Part shown: one piece after another, positions 1 through 8,681 of the stretch
Numbering within the stretch: position 1 is the first letter of the stretch
Layout of the letters: each line of letters opens with the position of its first letter
Assembly: GCF_021462825.1 (NCBI RefSeq)
Contig: NZ_JAKEEB010000011.1
Location: 124,001-188,000, forward strand
From: Streptomyces glomeratus
GTDB taxonomy: Bacteria; Actinomycetota; Actinomycetes; Streptomycetales; Streptomycetaceae
Reading direction: 5' to 3'
DNA length: 64,000 bases
Notes under the pieces: model-generated
What the model was told of the DNA's origin: nothing
Database searches by the model: none
Seen by the model: the letters and a program-made list of their open reading frames with translations, nothing else
Program-made: the position numbers and the translations under genes

Positions 1-141
1 GCCAGGAAGTGGGGACGAAGGCAAAGAGGGAGAAACAACCGCGTAAAGGGGGAACGTGGACAGGCGCGGGGAGGGAGCAGTTCGCTCCATCCCCGCGTGG
101 TCTCACCGGAGTGACCGGATCCGGTGTCGCAGTTGCTCGGC

Positions 142-420
142 CTACGCCTCGAACAGGGTGGGCCGCCACTCCAGGATGTTGCTGTCGAAGTCGCCATTAC
201 GTACGTCCTGCAGAGCTGCCGCATAACCGACCTCGATAGCCTCGGTGATCAGCTGCCGCAGTTCTGGCGGCGCGTACAGGAGTCGGTGTCCGGCGCCCGA
301 GTAAAGGTTGGCCGTGGCGTGGCCGGCGGCACGGGCATGCTCGCCGGGAACCGTTGCGACATGCATGTCCGAGATGGCTTGTGCAGCGTTCTTGATCTCT
401 TCCTGCGGAGACGAAGTCAT
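142..420 (-). CDS. small hypothetical protein, 92 aa
   Basis: A 92-residue reading frame starting MTSSPQEEIKNAAQAISDMH and ending WRPTLFEA. It has strong G/C third positions and no obvious signal peptide or membrane segment; most of it looks helical (a region around residues 50-75 is rich in Ala/Glu/Leu). I do not recognise a family. The ATG at 420 is preferred over an in-frame start 18 bases upstream because the peptide composition begins to look coding there. It sits alone at the window edge, on the strand opposite to the synthetase gene, so context says nothing about function. It could be a conserved Streptomyces hypothetical. Confidence 0.55.
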   Translation of the reverse strand: MTSSPQEEIKNAAQAISDMHVATVPGEHARAAGHATANLYSGAGHRLLYAPPELRQLITEAIEVGYAAALQDVRNGDFDSNILEWRPTLFEA

Positions 421-455
421 GGCGGCCAGTATCCGCAAGACGGCGGCGGGACGGA

Positions 456-704
456 ATGCCGTCCCAGCCGGCCCTGCGGCCGACCATTCGCCAGTTCGCC
501 GGGGGCAGACAGCTCAGTGTCCAGGGCTGGCTCTACGGCGTGGACCGGCCGCGCACGACCGCCACCGTCCCTGGTTTCTCCAGCACCGTGTCCTTGGAGT
601 TGCTGCTGCCGCTCGTCCGGGACGCCGACCCGTGCCCTGACGGGCTGGCAGCCGTGAGCGGAACCTGTTCTCGGCGCCCAGTACCTGTGGTGCGCGAGCT
701 TTAG
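456..704 (+). CDS. possible small hypothetical protein or gene fragment, 82 aa
   Basis: Frame with good G/C third-position bias through about residue 70 (contains [19 protein letters not shown] and [17 protein letters not shown]). The last residues look less coding, which may mean a 3' frameshift or truncation. No family recognised. The part coding QFAGGRQ contains a 22 bp sequence repeated exactly near 16.07 kb, where it also reads QFAGGRQ. It could be a remnant of a gene of which another fragment lies there. A real but partial gene is more likely than an intact one. Confidence 0.3.
   Translation: MPSQPALRPTIRQFAGGRQLSVQGWLYGVDRPRTTATVPGFSSTVSLELLLPLVRDADPCPDGLAAVSGTCSRRPVPVVREL
492..513 (+). 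repeat. 22 bp direct repeat, copy 1
   Basis: Exact 22 bp match, beginning cagttcgccg and ending gcagacagc, to 16064-16085 in the same orientation. Flanking bases differ on both sides. The two copies bracket about 15.6 kb that contains the synthetase, the radical SAM/carbamoyltransferase operon and the first FAD oxidoreductase. Confidence 0.75.
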
Positions 705-876
705 CGCCAGTGTCCCCCACGGCCTGGTTGCCGCGTTCGCGTCCTCGCTCGCCTCGCCGGTCCCAGTGCTCCGCCGCAGGTGCCGGTGTTCATGGGGCAA
801 GGACGGCCGAAAACGTTGGCGCGGGGGCGCGGCGAGTGGTCTGGAGCGTAGGTCCGGCGTCGGTACCCTGGAGCGC

Positions 877-2298
877 ATGTCTACTGCTCCGGTTCGCGTT
901 CGTTTCGCCCCGTCCCCGACCGGCATGTTCCATGTCGGTGGTGCACGGTCCGCTCTCTACAACTGGGCGGTGGCGCGACAGTCCGGCGGCACGTTCGTCC
1001 TGCGGATCGAGGACACCGACGCGGCCCGGAACAAGCCGGAGTGGACCGAGGGCATCATCAGCGCGCTCGCGGCGATTGGCATCCATGGCGAGGACCCAGC
1101 CTTCGAGGGGCCGTACTTCCAGTCGCACAACGCCGACCGGCACCGGGAAGCGGCTCAGCAGCTCTTCGCGGCCGGCCGGGCGTACTACTGCGACTGCACC
1201 CGGGAGCAGCTGAAGGAGCGCACAGGGTCGGAGCACCTCGGGTACGACGGGTTCTGCCGGGACCGGGGGCTGGCCTTCGAGGAGGGGCGGGCGCTGCGGT
1301 TCCGGACGCCGGACGAGGGTGAGACCGTCGTGGTCGACCTGGTCCGCGGGGAGCCGGCGTTCCCGAACAGCGCGATCGAGGACTTTGTGATCGCCCGCGG
1401 CGATGGATCCCCGGTTTTTCTCATCGCTAACGTCGTGGATGACCTGGACGAGGGAATCACGCAGGTCATCCGTGGTGAGGAGCACCTGTCGAACACGCCG
1501 AAGCAGCAGCTGCTGTGGGAGGCGCTCGGTGCCAAGCCGCCCGTGTGGGCGCATCTGCCGGTGATCGTGAACGAGAAGCGGCAGAAGCTGTCGAAGCGCC
1601 GGGACAAGGTGGCGCTGGAGGACTACCTCGCCGAGGGCTTCCTGCCCGAGGCGATGGTGAACTACCTCATGCTCCTCGGCTGGGGCCCGGGCGACGACCG
1701 GGAGATCAGGCCGTACGAGGAGCTGGAGCAGCTCTTCCGGATCGAGGACGTCAACACCGCACCGGCCTTCTTCGACGTGAAGAAACTGACGGCGTTCAAC
1801 GGCGAGTACATCCGCGCCCTGTCGCCGGAGCAGTTCGCCGCCGCCTGCGCGCCGTGGCTCGTCGCCCCGTATGCGCCGTGGCGGCCGGAGGCGTTCGACA
1901 AGGACGTCTTCGAGGCTGCGGCTTCCCTGGCCCAGACCCGGCTGGCGCTGCTTTCCGAGATCACCAGCTATGTGGACTTCCTCTTCCTCGACGAGCCGGT
2001 CGAGGACGAGGCGTCGTGGAACAAGGCGATGAAGGCAGGCGCCGGCGACATCCTGTCGGACGCCCGCGCCGAGCTGGCCGACGTCGCGGACTGGAAGGCG
2101 GACGACCTGAAGGCCGTCCTGCTCGCCGTCGGGGAGAAGCACGGGCTGAAGCTGGGCAAGGCCCAGGCGCCCATCCGGGTCGCGGTCACCGGCCGGACGA
2201 TCGGACTCCCGCTGTTCGAGTCCATGGAGCTGCTCGGCCGGGACCGCGTGCTGGCTCGTCTGGAAGCTGCCAGCAAGAAGCTGGTCGCGCAGGCTTAG
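877..2298 (+). CDS. gltX: glutamyl-tRNA synthetase, 473 aa
   Basis: Class I aminoacyl-tRNA synthetase that charges tRNA-Glu with glutamate using ATP, in the cytoplasm. Visible signatures are the HIGH-equivalent [12 protein letters not shown] at about residues 11-22, a zinc-type cysteine set (CDC near 105-107 and a Cys near 127 in FCRDRG), and the KMSKS-equivalent KLSKR at about 237-241, followed by the helical anticodon-binding region. The ATG at 877 is chosen because [16 protein letters not shown] is the normal N-terminus; the frame is open further upstream but that stretch is not protein-like. It is complete and slightly short for the family. No tRNA gene lies beside it; it is convergent with a biosynthetic-looking operon only 7 bp away. 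It may be the housekeeping enzyme or a second, pathway-linked or resistance copy; the window cannot decide. Confidence 0.95.
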   Translation: MSTAPVRVRFAPSPTGMFHVGGARSALYNWAVARQSGGTFVLRIEDTDAARNKPEWTEGIISALAAIGIHGEDPAFEGPYFQSHNADRHREAAQQLFAAGRAYYCDCTREQLKERTGSEHLGYDGFCRDRGLAFEEGRALRFRTPDEGETVVVDLVRGEPAFPNSAIEDFVIARGDGSPVFLIANVVDDLDEGITQVIRGEEHLSNTPKQQLLWEALGAKPPVWAHLPVIVNEKRQKLSKRRDKVALEDYLAEGFLPEAMVNYLMLLGWGPGDDREIRPYEELEQLFRIEDVNTAPAFFDVKKLTAFNGEYIRALSPEQFAAACAPWLVAPYAPWRPEAFDKDVFEAAASLAQTRLALLSEITSYVDFLFLDEPVEDEASWNKAMKAGAGDILSDARAELADVADWKADDLKAVLLAVGEKHGLKLGKAQAPIRVAVTGRTIGLPLFESMELLGRDRVLARLEAASKKLVAQA

Positions 2299-2305
2299 CC
2301 GCTGG

Positions 2306-3292
2306 TCAGGCGACCTGCGTCAGGAGGTTGCCCCAGGCGTCGCCGAAGTAGTTCAGGTCGAACCGGGCCAGGGCCTCGTACCCCGCCTTGGCCTCGGTGT
2401 GGCGTGCCGCCGCACGCTCCCGGACCTGTGCCGGGAGACGGCGGAGGTCCGGGGCTGGCTGGCCAGCCAGTGCGGCGAGGTCGCCCAGGCCGGCCACCGG
2501 ACGGATGAGGCAGGGCAGGCCGAGGAGTAAAGCCTCGGCGGCGCAACGGCTCCAGCCCTCCCGCATCCGTGGGAGGAAGACACCGACGTCACAGGCGCGC
2601 AGCAGACGCAGGTACCGCTCGCGTTCGACGTCGTAGTGCGCGCTGTCGAGGCCGATGGTGTTGCTGCCGCTGGTGATCACCCGCAGTCCGGGAACGCCAG
2701 CCAGTGCTGCGGAGACCTCCTCGGTCCCCTTCCAGTGCACGGCCTTGCCCGCGTAGACGCCGATCACGTCGGGTTGTAGGCCGAACTCGGCGCGGCACTC
2801 GGCCCGGTCGTAACCGCGTGCCTGCTCGATCTCGGTCATGTCGAAGGCGTTGCAGATCACCCGTACGTTGCGAACGCCTCGGGCGCGAAGCTGGTCGACC
2901 CAGTACGGGGCGACGCACACAACGGCGGCGCACTGCGGCAGAACGCGGAACAGCCGCTCCCAGAGCATGGCCTCGATGGGGGCGGAGTCATGTTGGAGCG
3001 GCTCGTAGTGGTGCAGGAGGAACACCGTGCGGGCGCGCATCTCGGGCGTGAACAGCAGCAGGCTGAGGTCGTCCCACACGAAGGTGCCGGTGTTGCCGTG
3101 CAGGGCCCGTATGGAAGGGGCCAGGCGGGCGAGGTGGCGGAGCTTGCGCCAGCGGCGGACCCGGTAGGTCCGCTTGTGGTCCGGGACCGTGCGCCATTCC
3201 ACGTCGTCGGCCGTCACCTCGTGGAGCATCCGTAGGTAGATCCGGCCGCCGGTCCGGCCGACCGGCTCCATCGAGTAGACGACCCGTTTCAC
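2306..3292 (-). CDS. glycosyltransferase, GT-B / group 1 type, 328 aa
   Basis: Likely transfers a sugar from a nucleotide donor. The C-terminal half carries the donor-domain pattern of retaining GT4-like enzymes: a YAGKAVHWKG segment (about residue 180) and REGWSRCAAEALLLGLPCL (about 245-265), where the Glu of AAEAL would contact the donor. The N-terminal half is shorter than in typical GT4 members, so the acceptor domain may be reduced. The GTG start at 3292 overlaps the stop of the HD-hydrolase gene by four bases (GTGA), implying translational coupling. It is the last gene of the minus-strand operon and is convergent with gltX. Substrate unknown; the co-located carbamoyltransferase and second glycosyltransferase suggest a decorated small molecule. 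Confidence 0.75.
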   Translation of the reverse strand: MKRVVYSMEPVGRTGGRIYLRMLHEVTADDVEWRTVPDHKRTYRVRRWRKLRHLARLAPSIRALHGNTGTFVWDDLSLLLFTPEMRARTVFLLHHYEPLQHDSAPIEAMLWERLFRVLPQCAAVVCVAPYWVDQLRARGVRNVRVICNAFDMTEIEQARGYDRAECRAEFGLQPDVIGVYAGKAVHWKGTEEVSAALAGVPGLRVITSGSNTIGLDSAHYDVERERYLRLLRACDVGVFLPRMREGWSRCAAEALLLGLPCLIRPVAGLGDLAALAGQPAPDLRRLPAQVRERAAARHTEAKAGYEALARFDLNYFGDAWGNLLTQVA

Positions 3293-3912
3293 GGACGTAC
3301 CTCCCGTATGTGGTGGACGTACTCGGCGTGCAGGCGCGCGTGCATGGTCTCCAGATGGGGGCCGAGGTCGCGGGCGGCGTCGGCGAGGGGGAGGTGGAAA
3401 TCGCCCAATGTCTGGAGGAACCGTCGGCGTCGGTCGAGGTTCGGCGACGCGGCGAGGTCGCGCAGGTTGTGCAGGCGGTCGGCGAGCCGGACGAGGAGCT
3501 CCTCGGGCGGGAGCGCGGCCTGCTTCGCGCGCCAGCGGGTCTCGTCGCCGACGGACTTCGTGCGCTGTTCGAGGCGGTGGTCGGCCGTCATGGCACGCAG
3601 GCGAGCGGTGAACGGGCCGCCGAGGTGACGGACGAGCAGTGCCTCCGACTCAGGGGACACCTCCAAGGCGTCATGGAGGAGAGCAAGGAGGAGGGTCTCG
3701 GGGCGCCGGACGCCGATCTCCGTTCGCAAGAGCCTGACGACGGCCAGCGGGTGCTCCAGGTAAGGCGTGCCCTGGTCGCGGGTGTGGCCGTCGTAGACCG
3801 TGAGAGCGAGGCTGGCGGCCACGCGGGCGCGGGACTGCTCGTTCAGGCTCCACGCCGCGGCACCGAGCACGGTCAGGACGTGGTCGAGATCGATGGGATC
3901 CATCCGCCTCAC
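3289..3912 (-). CDS. RelA/SpoT-type HD-domain phosphohydrolase, 207 aa
   Basis: A stand-alone metal-dependent HD domain like the hydrolase half of SpoT or the small alarmone hydrolases. The metal-site elements appear in order: PYLEHPLAV (His, about residue 52), LLHDALE (the HD pair, about 80) and VRLADRLHNLRDL (Asp, about 142). There is no synthetase, TGS or ACT domain. Known relatives remove the 3'-pyrophosphate of (p)ppGpp or hydrolyse other nucleotides. The GTG start overlaps the stop of the carbamoyltransferase gene and its own stop overlaps the glycosyltransferase start, so it is embedded in the operon. That position suggests a pathway step on a phosphorylated intermediate rather than general stringent control; this is inference. 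Confidence 0.75.
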   Translation of the reverse strand: MRRMDPIDLDHVLTVLGAAAWSLNEQSRARVAASLALTVYDGHTRDQGTPYLEHPLAVVRLLRTEIGVRRPETLLLALLHDALEVSPESEALLVRHLGGPFTARLRAMTADHRLEQRTKSVGDETRWRAKQAALPPEELLVRLADRLHNLRDLAASPNLDRRRRFLQTLGDFHLPLADAARDLGPHLETMHARLHAEYVHHIREVRP

Positions 3913-5624
3913 CTCGTACGAAGGGACGCGGCACGGGGATCGGGGACGTGGTCGGCGAGCAGCAGGGTGTCCCCGACGGCGAGGGCGTCAAGGCGCAACT
4001 CCACCGTCGCCGCCACGGCTTGCTCAGCGGTCCGCAGGATCGGGGCGCCTTTGCGGTTGAAGGATGTGTTCAGCAGCAGCGGCAGTCCGGTGAGGTCGCG
4101 GAACTGCTCAAGGAGATCGCGCAGGCCCTGGTGGTCGGCGGCGACGGACTGGACGCGGGCGGTGCCGTCGTGGTGGGTGACCGCTGCGACTCGGTCGGCT
4201 CGGCACCGTCGGACGGTGGCGACACGGTTCATGAACGGGTCGCCCGCCGACATAAACCATTCCGTGGCATGCTCGGCGAGGACGGCCGGCGCGAACGGGC
4301 GGTACGCGGCTCGCTTCTTGATCGCGTTGAGCCGGTCCCGCGTGGCGGCGTGACCGGGGTGGGCAAGGATCGAGCGATGGCCGAGGGCACGCGGCCCGAA
4401 TTCAAGCTGCCCCTGCACCCAGCCAACGATGCGGTGCTCGGCGAGCAGTGCCGCCACTGCGGGCGCCAGCCCGAGCCCGAGGTGGGGCAAGGCGTGATAG
4501 CCGGACGGCCCCGTTGTCGTCGGCAGCGCGCCCGGATCGGGGCCCCAGGCCGCGTCGGTCGGCACCGGCAGGCGCTCCTGCCCGAGCTGGTAGTGCCAGC
4601 CGTAGAGCGCGGCGCCCACGGCTGTGCCGGCGTCGTGCGGGGCGGGTGCCACGAAGAGGGTGTCGAAGCCGCTGTCGGCGGCCAGCTGGCCGTTGAGGTG
4701 GGAGTTCAGGGCGCATCCGCCGGAGAACACCAACGCTGAGGCCCGAGTGAGCCGTTGAAGGTGGCGCGCGATGTGGACGACCGATTCGGCGAAGATCTCC
4801 TGGACGGCGGCGGCCAGGTCGGCACGCTTGTGTTCCGGCTGTTCCGCGACGTTGTCAGCGGTCCAGGCCCGGCCATCGAGCAGCAGCGGTGTGCTGCTGT
4901 CCGCCGAACCCCACGGATGATCGATGCGGACCTCGCCTTCGTCTCCGAGCCGGACCAGTTCGCGGACGTGTGCGCCGTAGCGCTGGGGATCGCCGAAGGC
5001 CGCGAGCGCCATCATGCTGCCCTCGGGCTCGTCGCCGGGCGGGATCACCCTCCGGGCGAGGTTCCGATAGAAGTGCCCGAGGGAGGAGTGGACGCGCCGA
5101 GGCCCGACCGGGCCCGGCACGACGGCCGGCATGCCCTGGTGGAGGCGGTCGATGCGATCAGGCCACAGGTCGTACCCCGTGATGCGCTCCCGGCCAGGGC
5201 CGAAGTCGGATCCCAGCGAGGAGCCGCCGGCGTCGATGACGAGGCCCGCGGCGTGCTCGTGCCCGGAAAGCAGGTAGCCGGAGAGCACGTGGGCCGTGTG
5301 GTGGGAGAGGAGGCGGAGGTTTTCGCCGAGCGGGGCGGGCAGGAGGGCGGCGAGTTCCTCCCGCTCCTCGGCCAGCCACCAGCCGGCCGCGGGGTTGGGA
5401 CGCATGGAGGCCGCCCAGACGGCGTCCACGTCCTTCGGTTCGATGCCGGCGGCCTCCAGGCACCACTGGAGTGCGCGGGTAGGGGTGGTGAGTGTGCCCT
5501 TGCGGGTGGCGTGGTTGTGCTTGACGCCGCTCCAGCGCTCCTCTTCGGCCGCGTAGATGCGGCCGTCGACGACTAACGCGGCGGCCGTGTCGTGGTGGAA
5601 GTTCAGTCCGAGGACTGCGGGCAT
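3909..5624 (-). CDS. carbamoyltransferase, NodU/CmcH family, 571 aa
   Basis: O-carbamoyltransferase that moves a carbamoyl group from carbamoyl phosphate (through carbamoyl-AMP) to a hydroxyl of a sugar or antibiotic scaffold. The N-terminus (MPAVLGLNFHHDTAAALV) matches the Kae1-like domain with its early HHD metal site. Later, FSGGCALNSHLNG and APAPHDAGTAVGAALYGW (about residues 320-360) and the YrdC-like C-terminal part with EFGPRALGHRSILAHP, YRPFAPAV and LNTSFNRKGAPI are typical. Length is normal for the family. The ATG at 5624 is preceded by a GGGAGG-type site, 17 bp after the radical SAM stop. Relatives occur in antibiotic (CmcH, NovN, TobZ) and nodulation-factor pathways, which is the best clue to the operon's purpose. 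Confidence 0.92.
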   Translation of the reverse strand: MPAVLGLNFHHDTAAALVVDGRIYAAEEERWSGVKHNHATRKGTLTTPTRALQWCLEAAGIEPKDVDAVWAASMRPNPAAGWWLAEEREELAALLPAPLGENLRLLSHHTAHVLSGYLLSGHEHAAGLVIDAGGSSLGSDFGPGRERITGYDLWPDRIDRLHQGMPAVVPGPVGPRRVHSSLGHFYRNLARRVIPPGDEPEGSMMALAAFGDPQRYGAHVRELVRLGDEGEVRIDHPWGSADSSTPLLLDGRAWTADNVAEQPEHKRADLAAAVQEIFAESVVHIARHLQRLTRASALVFSGGCALNSHLNGQLAADSGFDTLFVAPAPHDAGTAVGAALYGWHYQLGQERLPVPTDAAWGPDPGALPTTTGPSGYHALPHLGLGLAPAVAALLAEHRIVGWVQGQLEFGPRALGHRSILAHPGHAATRDRLNAIKKRAAYRPFAPAVLAEHATEWFMSAGDPFMNRVATVRRCRADRVAAVTHHDGTARVQSVAADHQGLRDLLEQFRDLTGLPLLLNTSFNRKGAPILRTAEQAVAATVELRLDALAVGDTLLLADHVPDPRAASLRTR

Positions 5625-5641
5625 GGTGGTGTACCTCCCGA

Positions 5642-6433
5642 TCAGACGGTGAGGGCGGGGACGAGTGCGGCGCCGGAGTCGGTGTACTCGTGGCAGCGCA
5701 GGCAGAACCGGAAGTGGTGCCTCCGGGGCGCGAACACCTTGGCCGCGAAGTCCTCGTCCCAGATGCTGAACTCGCTGTCGTCCTTCGCCATGGCGTTGAA
5801 GCAGCGGTAGCAGGACCCGTCCATCTCGATCATCAGGTGCTGGTCGAGGTAGCGGTCGCAGAGGCCGCGCAGCGCGTTCGCGGGCTGGCCGACGTCGACG
5901 TGGTGCACGTGGTTGGTGACATGGATGGCGCCGTACTTCTCGCACAGCGTCCCGAGCTGCGTGAGCCGCGTGGAACTGATGCCTTCCAGGACGCTGTTGA
6001 CGACCACGGTCTTGCCGGCTTCGCGGAGGCGGGGCACGACGGCATGCACCTCGTCGTAGTTCCCGTGTTCGTCGTCGCAACCGATGAGGATCTGGTCGTA
6101 GGAGCGGAGGGCCGCGTCCATGATCGGCTGGTTGCGGGCCAGGGTGATGGCGTTCGTGCCCAGGACCATGACCTTGAACGGCAGCCGCGTGCGGGCGGCG
6201 TCGCTGAGCGCCGGGAAGTTCCTGTGCACGGTGGGTTCGCCGCCGTTGATGTGCAATTGCTGGAAGGGGATGGTCTCCAGCCGGGTCAGGACGGTGGAGA
6301 ACAGCTCCAGGGACATGTTCTCGCCCTGGGCGCCGTCGGCGAAGATACAGAAGTCGCAGTGCCGGTTGCACTTCGTGGTGATCTTGACCTTCGCCGTTTT
6401 GAGGGTGCGGGGCACCGGCGCACGCGCGGTCAT
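5642..6433 (-). CDS. radical SAM enzyme with C-terminal cysteine pairs, 263 aa
   Basis: Generates a 5'-deoxyadenosyl radical from S-adenosylmethionine. The cluster-binding CNRHCDFC motif lies at residues 22-29 (Cys 22, 26, 29) and the SAM-contacting HINGGEPTVHRN follows at about 70. Near the C-terminus are two CxxC pairs (SCYRCF and FCLRCHEYT), consistent with an auxiliary iron-sulfur cluster as in SPASM/twitch enzymes. The protein is compact, so the barrel is probably partial. It sits between the nucleotidyltransferase-like gene and the carbamoyltransferase with 17 bp gaps, one transcription unit. The reaction cannot be named; a sugar or amino-sugar dehydrogenation, epimerisation or rearrangement is plausible. 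Confidence 0.85.
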   Translation of the reverse strand: MTARAPVPRTLKTAKVKITTKCNRHCDFCIFADGAQGENMSLELFSTVLTRLETIPFQQLHINGGEPTVHRNFPALSDAARTRLPFKVMVLGTNAITLARNQPIMDAALRSYDQILIGCDDEHGNYDEVHAVVPRLREAGKTVVVNSVLEGISSTRLTQLGTLCEKYGAIHVTNHVHHVDVGQPANALRGLCDRYLDQHLMIEMDGSCYRCFNAMAKDDSEFSIWDEDFAAKVFAPRRHHFRFCLRCHEYTDSGAALVPALTV

Positions 6434-6450
6434 TGGCGAGACTCCTTGGG

Positions 6451-7569
6451 TCAGAGGTGGACGTCGTCGGGCGTGAAGCTGAGGAAGTCCTGGACGGTGG
6501 TCTTCTGCTGGTGCCAGCGCGCGAGGGTCACGCGCAGCGTGTCGGCGGTGGTCGATCCGGCCGGGATCAACGCCGCCATCCGGGCGGCCAGCTGCTGGGC
6601 CGGCGTGGTCTTTTCTGCCGCCAGGGTGGTCAAGGTCTGGGCGGCGGAGCGGAGTTCCTTCGCCTCCCGCCGGATCAGGTACTCGGTCGCAACGCCGGGC
6701 GGCGGATCGAGGTAGTACAGCCAGCGGGCGACGCGTACACGGAGCATGCCGGCCGTCATCACCCAGTCGGTACGAGCGTGCTCATGCCCCTGGCCGTCGG
6801 GGCGGTCCCTGCCAGCAACGCGGCGCATGGCCGCCTCCAGGGCGACATGGGCCGCGCGGAGCAGGTGGCGCGGACTCCGCGGGCGGGCATCGGCATGGTG
6901 CTCCGACTGCCGGAGGAACAGCTCGGCGTATCCGTCCAGTCCCTCCGGCCGCCACTGGGTGAGGGCCGCCGTCTTTCCGGGGCAGCGGGTCCGGGTCGCC
7001 AGTGCCGCGGCGGCGAACCAGCACGGAGCGAGGTAGTGCCACGCCACGCAGTGGCGCCGGTAAGCGGCGACGTCCTTGGCCACGTTGTCCGTGCTGTCCG
7101 CAGCCAGCTGGTATCGGCCGCCCATCCGGGCCTGGAGGATCCCCCGGTAGAACCGCTCGTCCACCGCGCACCAGGGCGCCATCTGGGCCCGGGACTTCCA
7201 CCGCTGGAAGTCCCTCGCGCTGCCGCTGATCAGTGACCAGGTCGCGAGTTCGGGCGCGGACACGAGCCGCCCGTCCGCCTCGGTCACGGTGAACGCGAAG
7301 CCGGGCGGGTGCTCCAGGAGACGTCGATGGGAGACCTCCCGGTCGACTGCGGCGGCGTGTGCGGCGGCCAGGCGGTGATTCCACTCTTCCCAGTCCACGG
7401 GTGCCTGGCGCAGGAGAACGCGTACGTCGATGTCGGAGTGCGGAGCCAGCAGGTCGGCCGGCTGCCACTTGTGGGTGAGCATCACGGCCCCGACGCCGTG
7501 GGCGTCCAGCTCGCGTTCGTACAGAGCGCCGAGCTCCTGGTAGAGAGGCGGCGCGTCGACCACGACCAT
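6451..7569 (-). CDS. putative nucleotidyltransferase-superfamily protein, 372 aa
   Basis: The N-terminal part has a Pol-beta-superfamily look: MLTHKWQPADLLAPHSDIDVRVLL (about residues 30-53) gives the D-x-D pair (SDIDVR) that binds metal in such enzymes, but the usual preceding Gly-Ser is not clear. The remainder is alpha-helical, rich in Arg/Ala/Trp, without a recognised domain. The start ATG at 7569 shares one base with the TGA of the upstream radical SAM gene, so translation is coupled. A role in adenylylating or otherwise nucleotidylating a pathway intermediate is inferred. Alternatively it could be a structural relative without transferase activity. Family placement rests mainly on the DxD context. 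Confidence 0.55.
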   Translation of the reverse strand: MVVVDAPPLYQELGALYERELDAHGVGAVMLTHKWQPADLLAPHSDIDVRVLLRQAPVDWEEWNHRLAAAHAAAVDREVSHRRLLEHPPGFAFTVTEADGRLVSAPELATWSLISGSARDFQRWKSRAQMAPWCAVDERFYRGILQARMGGRYQLAADSTDNVAKDVAAYRRHCVAWHYLAPCWFAAAALATRTRCPGKTAALTQWRPEGLDGYAELFLRQSEHHADARPRSPRHLLRAAHVALEAAMRRVAGRDRPDGQGHEHARTDWVMTAGMLRVRVARWLYYLDPPPGVATEYLIRREAKELRSAAQTLTTLAAEKTTPAQQLAARMAALIPAGSTTADTLRVTLARWHQQKTTVQDFLSFTPDDVHL

Positions 7570-8678
7570 CACCGCTCCCCAGTGGAGGCGCGGGCGCAGG
7601 AGGAGCCGGCCGCTTCCGTGGGGAGGACGGGGAGCAGGGGCAGGACCGGAGTGCCTTCGGGGCGCTCCATCCGGTCCCACCGCAGGTCGTAGTCGACGTA
7701 GTGGAAGCCCTGCCAGGCGTCGTTGGTGTTGCGGTCGAGCATGGCCTGGAAGAGGTGGGCGAAGGCGTCGCCGAGTGTGCCGTCGGCGAGGTGAGGCTTC
7801 AGGGAGATGTCGCGGTTGTGCAGGATGCAGGGTCGCGCCACTCCGGTGGGCGTGATCTTGATTCGGTTGGCGTCGGAGCATGTGGCGCAGCTGGAGTTGG
7901 AAATGAAGCCGATCGACCCTGCCCAGCCGTCGGGACGGAGGTACTGCCCGGGGCTGCGGACGCCCAGCTGGTCCCGGGGGACTTCGCCGGCGTTGGCGAA
8001 CCACTCGTGGAGGCGGTCGCGGACATCTGCCTCGGTGATGAATTCGGTGTCGAACAGCGCCTGGGCGGGACCGATGTTCTGGAGTTCGATCAGGCGGACG
8101 GCGACGGGCAGGTCGCGGGCGAGTTCGGCCACGGCGAAGGCGTCGTCCAGGTAGGTGCGCTGAAGAACGCAGTTGATCTTCACTCGCAGGCCGAGGGAGA
8201 GGGCGGTGTCGAGGGTGCTCCGGGTGGTGCGCGGGTCGCCGCCGCCCATGATCGCGGCGGACCGCGCCGGGTCGAGGCTGTGGAGGCTGAGGTTGAGGTA
8301 GGTCAGGCCGGCTTGGTGGAGCTGTTCGGCGCTCAGCCCACGGCGCAGGTTGCCGTGGCTGGTCATGCCGATCGCGGCATCGGGCCCGAGGCCGTCGGCG
8401 AGGCCCGCGATGACGTCGAGGATGTCGGCTCGGAGGGTCGGTTCACCGCCGGAGCAGTGTGCCTTCCTGATCTTCCAGGCCCTGGCCTCGGTAGCGATGG
8501 CCGCGTAGTCGGAGACGGTCAGGGGCCGGTCCTTGTGCCCGTAGTCCGGCATGCACCGGGGCTTGCAGAACACGCAGTCCAGGTTGCACAGCGAGTTCAG
8601 GGTGAAGGCCAGGTAGGGGTGGTTGCGGCCTGCGGCGGCGAAGGCGGCGGCCAGGGCGTCGTGGTCTGCGGTGGGCAT
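7569..8678 (-). CDS. MoaA-like radical SAM enzyme with second Fe-S cluster motif, 369 aa
   Basis: The N-terminal LCNLDCVFC motif (Cys at residues 31, 35, 38) binds the radical SAM cluster and SGGEPTLR (about 77) binds SAM. The C-terminal part has CATCSDANRIKITPTGVARP followed by another Cys, the pattern of the second cluster in MoaA, the GTP 3',8-cyclase of molybdopterin synthesis. Length also fits MoaA, but the terminal GG tail of MoaA is absent (it ends in an extended hydrophilic tail), and no other moa genes are nearby. A MoaA paralogue acting on a nucleotide or other substrate of this pathway is therefore likelier than the cofactor enzyme. It begins 3 bp downstream of the dehydrogenase-like gene stop. 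Confidence 0.85.
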   Translation of the reverse strand: MPTADHDALAAAFAAAGRNHPYLAFTLNSLCNLDCVFCKPRCMPDYGHKDRPLTVSDYAAIATEARAWKIRKAHCSGGEPTLRADILDVIAGLADGLGPDAAIGMTSHGNLRRGLSAEQLHQAGLTYLNLSLHSLDPARSAAIMGGGDPRTTRSTLDTALSLGLRVKINCVLQRTYLDDAFAVAELARDLPVAVRLIELQNIGPAQALFDTEFITEADVRDRLHEWFANAGEVPRDQLGVRSPGQYLRPDGWAGSIGFISNSSCATCSDANRIKITPTGVARPCILHNRDISLKPHLADGTLGDAFAHLFQAMLDRNTNDAWQGFHYVDYDLRWDRMERPEGTPVLPLLPVLPTEAAGSSCARASTGER

Positions 8679-8681
8679 TGG

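Noticed and set aside
1-141. tRNA or rRNA gene near gltX
   Set aside because: I looked for cloverleaf pairing and T-loop GTTCGA patterns around the synthetase gene and saw none.
766-876. N-terminal extension of the glutamyl-tRNA synthetase frame
   Set aside because: The extra 37 residues are Arg/Gly-rich and unlike any synthetase; the family N-terminus begins at the ATG at 877.
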